Translations under genes and position numbers: made by a program
Part shown: positions 1 to 6,422 of the stretch, in pieces
Layout of the letters: each line of letters opens with the position of its first letter
How positions within the stretch are numbered: the stretch's first letter is position 1
NCBI GenBank assembly: GCA_027858355.1
Contig: JAQICW010000290.1
Location: 1 to 19,915 of the forward strand
From: Desulfobacula sp.
GTDB taxonomy: Bacteria; Desulfobacterota; Desulfobacteria; Desulfobacterales; Desulfobacteraceae
Length of the DNA stretch: 19,915 bases
Direction: 5' to 3'
The notes under the pieces: generated by a model
What the model was told of the DNA's origin: nothing
Seen by the model: only the letters and a program-made list of their open reading frames with translations
The model's database searches: none

Positions 1-9
1 TTTTAAAAT

Positions 10-1491
10 TTACTTAAAGAACAAAGCATCGATACTTTTAAATTTCCGCTTTTCAATGTTATGGAAATATTTTATCCTTAACTGGGAATCGGTCTTATGA
101 CATCCTATACACTGCTTATGCAACGGTTGTGATCTAAGAAAGCTATTGGTTATATCCCCTTCTACATTGACTCCTTTCCCTATGGCTTTTTGTATGGAAT
201 TCCATTGATGAGCATTATGACATGAAGGACATGTAATATTCCCGCCTGCCACCTCTTCCCCTGTCAAGCCGTCAAAAATTGGGATGTAGTCTGGTTTTCC
301 TTTATTACTTTTAACGATTTCTTCTCTGGGGTGCAAAGAGACTTGAGGCACTTTCTTTTTACCTGAGCCTGTTTCCGAATGGCAGGAGTTACACATTTTA
401 TCCACTATATTACTTCCTTCGGCAAAATCCCGAGCCCACAATTTAATAATATTTCTGCCATTATGGACAAGATGACAGACACCGCAAGTCCCTGATTGAA
501 ATGGAGTCTGCTCTTTAATATTTTTAGAAAGGGGAGCTGTCACAATAAGATCATGGTCGGTTTTCTCAATATACTTTTTTGTTGTGTGGCATATGGTGCA
601 CTGGGTTGATTGTTGATCCCTAGCAAATAGTAATAATTGGTCCCCATTTTTATTATTGTGGACCTTATGACATGTTTGGCAGGTAATTATACCATTTTGC
701 CCTAACCTGCCCCCTTTTTTAATAAGACTATCAGGTATTGTCACTTTTATTGGTTTAAAATTTACCACATGCGTTGGATTTCTCTTTCCCAGAGAATTCA
801 TCATATTTTTATCAGGGTGGCATTTCAGGCAAAACCCGGATTCTTTTGAACTGATTCGTAACAGATTCTCAAATGGTGACCCGTGTGCAGCATGGCAGGT
901 TTCACAATAGATAGGATCGATTTTTTGTTCAACCCGGCTATCTGGTCCCGGAGAATTTTCTTCCCCCTCCTGCGAAAACTTGCCCATGGGATGATTCTCT
1001 TTTTTTTGGGTCATCTTCTTATCATAATGACAGTAATGGCATAAGGCAGACTCCTTGTTTGACGTCCTCATAAAAATGGTGTCTTTGGCATTTGGCCCGC
1101 TCTGGACAGCATGGGCTGTGTGACAGGTAAAACACTGCATCTTCCCGCTTTCATCCAGAGGAAAAATTTTGGGTATCTTCATATCTCTTGAAGGCATGTT
1201 ATTAATTTTATGCCCGGAATTTGCGTTCACCCTTTTTCTTGAATCCATAACGCTGCCATCATGGCATGACATACACATTTTACGTGTGGCAACAACTTTT
1301 TCTGAATGGTAGGCAACAAGTTCAGATCCTTTGCCTTCTATAAAAAATGTATCTATCCATCGATAATGGCAAATTGCACAGCCTTTTGCTGAATTGGGGT
1401 TGCCGGGGGGTTTTACTTTAGCGCGGGCAGTATTACAGGGAAGCGGAAAAATAATAAAAATGAACAAAATAATGAGAATATTGGTTTTCAT
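10..1491 (-). CDS. Dodecahaem (12 x CXXCH) c-type cytochrome, exported
   Basis: A 493-residue exported multihaem cytochrome c with twelve CXXCH motifs (first at about residue 38, last near 463) and no other recognisable domain. The many CHxxH pairs are typical of the paired-CXXCH/cytochrome c3-like families. The N-terminus is a short basic start, a hydrophobic stretch and a cleavable region near residue 25. I chose ATG at 1491; an in-frame TTG at 1515 would add eight residues, and neither has a well placed ribosome site. It is closely related to the 24-haem protein at 6423-9245: the first six haems, one tetrahaem unit and the last two haems match in order and spacing. A role as a soluble or surface electron carrier in extracellular electron transfer is inferred from its neighbours. 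It may be co-transcribed with the PAS gene 97 bp upstream. The stop codon lies inside the window, so the gene is complete. Confidence 0.93.
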   Translation of the reverse strand: MKTNILIILFIFIIFPLPCNTARAKVKPPGNPNSAKGCAICHYRWIDTFFIEGKGSELVAYHSEKVVATRKMCMSCHDGSVMDSRKRVNANSGHKINNMPSRDMKIPKIFPLDESGKMQCFTCHTAHAVQSGPNAKDTIFMRTSNKESALCHYCHYDKKMTQKKENHPMGKFSQEGEENSPGPDSRVEQKIDPIYCETCHAAHGSPFENLLRISSKESGFCLKCHPDKNMMNSLGKRNPTHVVNFKPIKVTIPDSLIKKGGRLGQNGIITCQTCHKVHNNKNGDQLLLFARDQQSTQCTICHTTKKYIEKTDHDLIVTAPLSKNIKEQTPFQSGTCGVCHLVHNGRNIIKLWARDFAEGSNIVDKMCNSCHSETGSGKKKVPQVSLHPREEIVKSNKGKPDYIPIFDGLTGEEVAGGNITCPSCHNAHQWNSIQKAIGKGVNVEGDITNSFLRSQPLHKQCIGCHKTDSQLRIKYFHNIEKRKFKSIDALFFK

Positions 1492-1587
1492 TTGTAATTC
1501 AAATTTGTCGATCAAAACTTATAATCACATATGAACTCCTTGATATTTCTATGCTCATGTGAAAAAAGATTTTATTAGATAATTGTA

Positions 1588-2148
1588 TTAATCTGTGGAA
1601 GCTATCACAATACGGCGATATTTTTTTTCACTCTCTTCCAGTGATTTCCCGGCTTGAACAAGATCACTCACATCGCGAATCGCTTTAACAACATGAGTAA
1701 TTTTTCCTTTTTCATCTTTTAAAGGGGATAAACGGATGCCAACCCATGATTTATAGCCTTTGGCATGAGCATGCTCATGCCAGACAGATTGGGGCTGACC
1801 AGTCTTAAACACCATTAAAAACGGACATTCCTCACCATGTTGATCGCAGGGCTTATCATAAGTATGTGAAATTTCATAACAATAATGCCCAATAACCTCG
1901 TCGCGTTTGTGTCCGCTAGTCACCAGGAAAACTTTATTGACATCAGTAATCCTGTAATCTTCGCCAATAACCATAATACCGTCATGAATATGATTTATTA
2001 TTGAACGATAATATTGTTCGCTTTGCGCAAGTTCTTTTTTTTTCTTATTACTCAGATCCCCTCCCGTGCTTTCCAGTTCTTTTATCCGTCCACGCAAAAG
2101 ACGCATTTCCCTTTTGAGCTGCTCATTTGTTTTTTTAAAATCTTCCAT
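1588..2148 (-). CDS. Short PAS-domain protein, probably a truncated sensor
   Basis: About 186 residues. Residues 1-45 are charged and probably coiled coil; residues 45-165 form one PAS domain with the usual FxxxxG-type core and a C-terminal PAC-like segment ending in IRDVSDL. Residues 167-186 begin another PAS linker (EESEKKYRRIV) and then stop, so no kinase, GGDEF or DNA-binding output domain exists. This suggests the left part of a larger sensor survives. The PAS domain holds Cys residues near 90, 101 and 108, and a His-rich HEHAH stretch, which could bind metal or haem or sense redox state (inference). I prefer ATG 2148 to ATG 2154, because GGAG lies only 2 bases from the latter but 8 from the former. 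It lies upstream of the 12-haem gene on the same strand. It could also work as a stand-alone PAS partner of another regulator. Confidence 0.75.
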   Translation of the reverse strand: MEDFKKTNEQLKREMRLLRGRIKELESTGGDLSNKKKKELAQSEQYYRSIINHIHDGIMVIGEDYRITDVNKVFLVTSGHKRDEVIGHYCYEISHTYDKPCDQHGEECPFLMVFKTGQPQSVWHEHAHAKGYKSWVGIRLSPLKDEKGKITHVVKAIRDVSDLVQAGKSLEESEKKYRRIVIASTD

Positions 2149-2169
2149 TTTCATATCTCCGAAGATTAA

Positions 2170-2231
2170 AATTAGACCTATGATTTAATTCATTATTTTT
2201 AATTAGACCTATGATTTAATTCATTATTTTT
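2170..2231. repeat. Perfect 31-bp tandem duplication
   Basis: Two adjacent identical copies (2170-2200 and 2201-2231) of an AT-rich 31-mer that begins AATTAGACCTATG and ends in a T-run. It sits 22 bp upstream of the PAS gene start, so it falls in the promoter or leader region of the minus-strand genes. There are only two copies and no spacer, so this is not a CRISPR. It looks like a recent slippage or duplication event. Confidence 0.93.
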
Positions 2232-2472
2232 AAATGTCCGCATGCGTAATATTATTATATTTAAATGATAATAGCAATATAAATCAGAAAGCAAAAAAGA
2301 ATATTTTAAAACCATCCAATCAGCAATCCAGATGACAATTTGAAATGCAAAAATTGTACCATTGAAATTACCTTACAATAGTGCCCCTTTTTAAGATTTT
2401 CAAATCAGATAAGGTATCCAAATACCTGGTTTAAATTTTAAAAAGTGAGTTTACTACTTTTCTTTTTAATCA

Positions 2473-2496
2473 TGTATGATTTTCGGACATTAATAA
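2473..2496 (+). promoter_or_regulatory. Putative enhancer (UAS) for sigma-54 activator, copy 1
   Basis: The 17-mer TGTATGATTTTCGGACA is an imperfect palindrome (5 of 7 pairs around TTT). It matches 15 of 17 bases of TGTACGATTTTCGTACA at 9288-9304; over 24 bases (2473-2496 against 9288-9311) 20 are identical. Its start is 155 bp upstream of the sigma-54 -24 element at 2628, against 157 bp for the other copy. Palindromic sites 80-200 bp upstream of a -24/-12 promoter are typical of NtrC-family enhancer-binding proteins. Which protein binds is unknown. Confidence 0.65.
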
Positions 2497-2535
2497 CTTA
2501 TTGGTATTACATATAAAATTATTATCCAAAAAAAA

Positions 2536-2555
2536 AGTGTAAACTATTCGATCAG
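2536..2555 (+). promoter_or_regulatory. Second shared upstream block, copy 1
   Basis: AGTGTAAAC followed by (T/A)ATT and CAG recurs at 9352-9371 in the other sigma-54 control region. The offset from the palindromic element is nearly the same (63 against 64 bp). Co-conservation with fixed spacing suggests a second protein site, for example for a co-regulator or IHF-like bending protein. Function is unproven. Confidence 0.45.
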
Positions 2556-2627
2556 TTTGGTCGCCAATATGAGCAGAATTGATCTCAAGAGCCTTGTAGC
2601 TCTTTATTTTTAAACCAATGTGCCCAA

Positions 2628-2643
2628 TGGCACGATATCTGCT
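2628..2643 (+). promoter_or_regulatory. Sigma-54 (-24/-12) promoter of operon 1
   Basis: TGGCACGATATCTGCT matches the RpoN consensus TGGCACG-N4-TTGCW with one mismatch (C for the first T of the -12 box) and the required 10 bases between GG and GC. Transcription would begin near 2653, about 58 bases before the TTG start at 2711. The -24 box also forms half of a small GTGCC/GGCAC inverted repeat (2620-2633). Confidence 0.8.
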
Positions 2644-2710
2644 AATCAAATGTAACTACCAAAATTTCTAATTGTTTTAACCTAACGGTTAATAACCAGG
2701 GGGCATAACA

Positions 2711-3871
2711 TTGAGTGCTGTCAAATTTCTTTTAATTAAAACCTGTGTTTTTACAAGTCTTTTATTACTTTTTAACTGCCCGATAAGCATATCAGCAGAA
2801 AATGATATGGTTACCGACACTGAAAATTGTCTTTTCTGTCACAGGTACCCAAGCATTGGACGATATGATAAAACGGGCACGAGAAGAATTTTTTACTTAA
2901 ACGAAAACAAATTTGCGAATTCCGTTCACAGGAAATTAAGATGCAAAAGCTGCCATGTCGGGTTAAATTCAATTCCCCATACAGATGTTAAAAAAGTGGA
3001 CTGCTCCACCAAATGTCACTTAAAAGAGCCGTCCACCAACCAGGAATTTTCTCATGCAAATATGATAGATAAATATACACTAAGTGTGCATGGGAATAAA
3101 ACTACAGAGAAAATCAAACCCTTTCCCGAGGATCTGCCTGATTGTAAATATTGTCACAACAATCGAATGTACACTCCCCTCAAAGGACTTGAAATAGAAA
3201 ATCAGGCGATGTTTAACGAGACAGTCGGCCGATGCATCGGCTGTCATACAAAAAAAGAATGGGCAGAAAATTTCTATGGTCATTTTACCCATCGCATGAA
3301 AAAAAGAAGAACCCAAATTGAAATTATAAAACTCTGCACAAGCTGCCACGAGGACAAAGAAAAAATGGCTCGTCACGGGCTCGAGTCCATTGAAACATAT
3401 AAAGACACATTTCATTGGAAGCAGGTTAAATACAGTGTTGCAAATGCGCCTGACTGTATTACCTGTCATGTCACCAGTGGTCATTCCATTCATGAACTAA
3501 GACCTCAAACCGATTCATTATCACCGGTTCATATGAACAACCGTATCCAGACCTGTTCAAGGCAGGGAGGTGTCCAGATCTGTCATCCCGGAGCGACTCA
3601 GAGGTTCTCAACCGGCAGGGTTCATGCCTATGGGGAAAAAGCACAGCTTGTGAGCACAACACCCGACTTGAAAACGGATTCAAAACCGGATACGGCAACA
3701 TCGTCATTACTAGTAAAACGTGCAAACGTCGAAATTCAGTCCAAAGAATTATTTAACTATAATATATTAAGCCTTTTAAAATTATTTTATAAAATATTAA
3801 TAGCCAGTGTCATAGGATTTATGGGCCTTCATCAATTTTTTGATTATTTAAAAATTAGAAAAACACTTTGA
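2711..3871 (+). CDS. Membrane-anchored heptahaem cytochrome c (6 CXXCH + 1 CX3CH), CbcA-like by architecture
   Basis: 386 residues. A signal peptide covers about residues 1-29. Haem motifs start at 40 (CLFCH), 78, 98 (CSTKCH, a CX3CH site), 145, 175, 209 and 249. A single-Cys ICH site stands near 291. A C-terminal hydrophobic helix at about 355-377 would anchor the protein with its haem domain in the periplasm. The TTG start is supported by AGGGGG seven bases upstream. It is followed 28 bp later by a cytochrome b fusion gene, so the pair probably forms a quinol-oxidising inner-membrane complex that delivers electrons to periplasmic cytochromes; the pairing of a seven-haem c with a b-type protein resembles Geobacter CbcBA (inference from architecture). 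The product of 16936-17991 is a full-length paralogue with the same motif order. Confidence 0.9.
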   Translation: MSAVKFLLIKTCVFTSLLLLFNCPISISAENDMVTDTENCLFCHRYPSIGRYDKTGTRRIFYLNENKFANSVHRKLRCKSCHVGLNSIPHTDVKKVDCSTKCHLKEPSTNQEFSHANMIDKYTLSVHGNKTTEKIKPFPEDLPDCKYCHNNRMYTPLKGLEIENQAMFNETVGRCIGCHTKKEWAENFYGHFTHRMKKRRTQIEIIKLCTSCHEDKEKMARHGLESIETYKDTFHWKQVKYSVANAPDCITCHVTSGHSIHELRPQTDSLSPVHMNNRIQTCSRQGGVQICHPGATQRFSTGRVHAYGEKAQLVSTTPDLKTDSKPDTATSSLLVKRANVEIQSKELFNYNILSLLKLFYKILIASVIGFMGLHQFFDYLKIRKTL

Positions 3872-3899
3872 TAACATTTTAGAACAACCAAGGACGTAT

Positions 3900-5426
3900 A
3901 TGGAAACCAAGCAGAACGATCATAAGGAAACTTCTGAAAAATTCTTTGTCCGGCTAAACTTTGCAGAAAGAATACAACATTTCTTACTTTTGGGAACCTT
4001 TCTGACCCTTGCCATTACAGGATTTATGGTGAAAATTCCTGAAGCGCTTGTCATGATGCTTGGTGACTATAAAGAAACCATATTCTTAGTCAGAGGAAGC
4101 GTGCATCGCATTGCCGGCATTACGATGATAATAGTCTGTATATACCATGCTTTTTATCTTCTTTTATCTTCGGCCGGACGTCGCTGGCTCTTTGACATGT
4201 TACCAAAAATAAAAGACGCAAAGGATCTGATTCATAATATCCAATATTATATAGGTCTCAAGCCTTCACCCCCTGAGTTTGACCGTTTCAACTATAAGCA
4301 TAAACTGGAGTATGGCGCTCTGATCGCGGGGAGCACCTTAATGTCCGTCACTGGAATTCTTTTGTGGTCTGAAGCCATGTGGAGTAAATTCATCCTTGAT
4401 ATTGCAGTCATCGTTCACGGTATGGAAGCGGTTTTGGCCTGTCTTGCCATCATCGTGTGGCACCTCTATGAAGTACAGATAAAACCGCACAGGTCGGTTT
4501 TTGACACTACCTGGATTACCGGAGTGATCGATGAAGAAGAGATGATAGAAGATTATCCTTTTCATTATAAAAAAATTATAAACGACCCTGAACTCAGCAA
4601 TATCTATATCCAAAATACCCCCCCTGAAATAAGAAAAAAGCCGGGTGGGTTTTCCGATTTTCTTATAAAATTTGTTTACGTTGTTCCCCTTTTTGTATTT
4701 GGAGCATGGCTGGTTCAACTGGTATATTATCCACAGCTTGCCGCCAGTCCCTCTATTGATTCTTTACAGCCAAAGGATCAGTTCAAGACAATACTAAAAA
4801 GAAGTGATCCGATTTACCGGGGTCATTTTCACATGGTTGACGATTATGTTACAACAGATGAGCCCAACCCGCCACTGTGTCTTAAATGTCACGGATCATA
4901 TCCCCACAGTAAAGAAAAAAAGGTGCGGTCTCTTTTAAATGCGCATACAGGATTTATTGCCTGCTCGGTTTGCCATGCCCGCAAAAAGCCTGAGGACAAA
5001 GATATTTACTTTACCTGGGTTATGAATGACACTGGTGAAATGAAAAAGAACGTTACAGGTGAATATGGGAAATATTCGGCCAAAATATATCCGATTCAAA
5101 ATCAAAATGGTGTTGCCAAACATGTTTTCAGGCCGGTAAATGAGGCAACAGCCCAGCAATATTTAAAACATAAGGATGAGTATTCTCCTGATCAAATTGC
5201 AAGGGCAAAAATAATACTCCATGAAAACATCTCAGATGAACCGGTATTTTGTTCTGACTGTCATAAAAAAGATGGCTATCTTAATTTTTCAGACTTGGGA
5301 TACTCCCGGCAAAGGGTTAATCACTTAAATTCCACTGAAATAGTCGGTATGATTGAAAACTATAAGACCTTTTATCTTCCACAAACACTTGACTTTGGAA
5401 CCCAGTCACCTGATAACCAAAAATAA
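3900..5426 (+). CDS. Cytochrome b / trihaem cytochrome c fusion, inner-membrane quinol oxidase subunit
   Basis: 508 residues. The N-terminal half has four membrane helices (about 27-50, 66-88, 135-155, 163-188) with His27, His68, His81, His171 and His186. All five align with His residues in the stand-alone cytochrome b at 17996, so they are candidate ligands for two b haems. A fifth helix near 258-280 carries the chain to the periplasm, where a c-type domain bears CXXCH at about 327, 354 and 451. The c domain is homologous to the separate protein at 18823. The start ATG has AAGGA five bases upstream. It would take electrons from quinol in the membrane and pass them through b haems to its own c haems and then to the heptahaem partner. 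Geobacter CbcL is also a b/c fusion, but with the domains in the opposite order. Confidence 0.92.
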   Translation: METKQNDHKETSEKFFVRLNFAERIQHFLLLGTFLTLAITGFMVKIPEALVMMLGDYKETIFLVRGSVHRIAGITMIIVCIYHAFYLLLSSAGRRWLFDMLPKIKDAKDLIHNIQYYIGLKPSPPEFDRFNYKHKLEYGALIAGSTLMSVTGILLWSEAMWSKFILDIAVIVHGMEAVLACLAIIVWHLYEVQIKPHRSVFDTTWITGVIDEEEMIEDYPFHYKKIINDPELSNIYIQNTPPEIRKKPGGFSDFLIKFVYVVPLFVFGAWLVQLVYYPQLAASPSIDSLQPKDQFKTILKRSDPIYRGHFHMVDDYVTTDEPNPPLCLKCHGSYPHSKEKKVRSLLNAHTGFIACSVCHARKKPEDKDIYFTWVMNDTGEMKKNVTGEYGKYSAKIYPIQNQNGVAKHVFRPVNEATAQQYLKHKDEYSPDQIARAKIILHENISDEPVFCSDCHKKDGYLNFSDLGYSRQRVNHLNSTEIVGMIENYKTFYLPQTLDFGTQSPDNQK

Positions 5427-5438
5427 AGATTGATTATT

Positions 5439-6401
5439 ATGGAATTTAAAAAACAATTTACAATATTTTTTAGTTCAATCCTTATATTTTTTTGTCTGTC
5501 TGAACTTTGTTTGGGACTTGATGAAGAAGGCTGTCTTTTTTGCCATCAGTATCCGGGCATGGTAAGACTTGAACCCTCAGGTAAAGATCCTGGTGAAGTA
5601 TCCGGCAAATTACAAATACTGCATATTGACGAACAAGAGTTTTACAGCTCCGCACATGGCGAGGTGAGCTGTAAAAAATGTCATACAACAATAAATAGTG
5701 TTCCCCACACAGGTGAATCTCAGGTGAATTGTACAACCTCCTGTCATAAGGAAGATGAAGAAAAGGAGATGGCAGAGGATTACCCTTTAAATGGGTTTCA
5801 TGAACAAGAACAATCCTATCTTGTCAGCCTGGATGATAAATCTTCATGTGCAGTATGTCATCCGTTATACCCCCACAGTGAAAATAAGGTTGTCAGAGCT
5901 TTCCTCAATATGCACACCGGTTTTATACGCTGCGAAGTCTGTCATATTAAAAAAACCAAATTCCAAGATATTGTTTATGACTGGGAAGAAACTCAAAACG
6001 CACAATTTTACGGGGAACCGTTTGGAACTTATTACAACCCCAGGACAAAGAGAACCCATAAAAATCATCATTTACTATCAAGAATAACAGTCGATGTCTT
6101 TGAAAACGGAAAAAAAATCAATTTAACGGATACCATTGATTTTGCGAAAGCAAAAGCCTTCATACCCAAAGCAAAAACCATGACTTCAAACACTTCAACC
6201 CGGGAATTACAATTTTTCCACAGGGGTATTGAGAAAAAAGAGATCAGTGTGGCCTGTAACCAGTGTCACTCTGCCAACAGTATTATGAATTTCAGTGAAC
6301 TCGGGTTTGACGAAAAAAAAGCAAAAAATCTTGCAACCATCAATTTAAAAGGTTTGGTCACTAAATATAAAACCTTTTATTTCCCCAGCCTATTTGAGTA
6401 A
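5439..6401 (+). CDS. Hybrid hexahaem cytochrome c (5 CXXCH + 1 CX3CH)
   Basis: 320 residues from ATG 5439; an in-frame TTG at 5430 would add three residues, and neither start has a strong ribosome site. Signal peptide to about residue 26. The first ~105 residues (CLFCH at 32, CKKCH, CTTSCH at 98) align with the N-terminus of the heptahaem cytochromes, including the YP.. and INSVPHT segments. The remainder (CAVCH at 137 followed by YPHSENKVVRAFLNMHTGFI, CEVCH at 165, CNQCH at 273, then a conserved ELGF...KTFYFP ending) aligns with the c-domain of the upstream cytochrome b fusion. No C-terminal anchor is seen, so it is probably periplasmic and soluble. It starts 13 bp after the previous stop. 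It may be a carrier docking between the two upstream proteins and the 24-haem cytochrome (inference). Confidence 0.9.
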   Translation: MEFKKQFTIFFSSILIFFCLSELCLGLDEEGCLFCHQYPGMVRLEPSGKDPGEVSGKLQILHIDEQEFYSSAHGEVSCKKCHTTINSVPHTGESQVNCTTSCHKEDEEKEMAEDYPLNGFHEQEQSYLVSLDDKSSCAVCHPLYPHSENKVVRAFLNMHTGFIRCEVCHIKKTKFQDIVYDWEETQNAQFYGEPFGTYYNPRTKRTHKNHHLLSRITVDVFENGKKINLTDTIDFAKAKAFIPKAKTMTSNTSTRELQFFHRGIEKKEISVACNQCHSANSIMNFSELGFDEKKAKNLATINLKGLVTKYKTFYFPSLFE

Positions 6402-6422
6402 TAAAGGTTTGATTTCAAAGGA

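Larger units (their letters stand above)
2232..2627. other. AT-rich intergenic control region upstream of operon 1
   Basis: This stretch between the divergent PAS gene and operon 1 holds no convincing coding sequence. Apart from two blocks shared with the spacer before 9534 (listed separately at 2473-2496 and 2536-2555), it contains A- and T-runs and no RNA gene I recognise. It separates the left-reading genes from the right-reading sigma-54 promoter and probably carries the regulator sites and a bendable AT-rich stretch between them. Confidence 0.6.

Noticed and set aside
2170..2231. CRISPR-like repeat
   Set aside because: The two copies are directly adjacent with no spacer, and no cas gene is present.
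2155..2710. A small gene or RNA in the long AT-rich spacer
   Set aside because: No reading frame with a ribosome site and no tRNA- or riboswitch-like fold was evident; only the promoter and the shared upstream blocks are supported.
4458..4473. TGGCAC match inside the cytochrome b fusion gene as a sigma-54 promoter
   Set aside because: No GC at the required 10-base distance, and it lies in coding sequence; the same holds for the TGGCAC at 14851.
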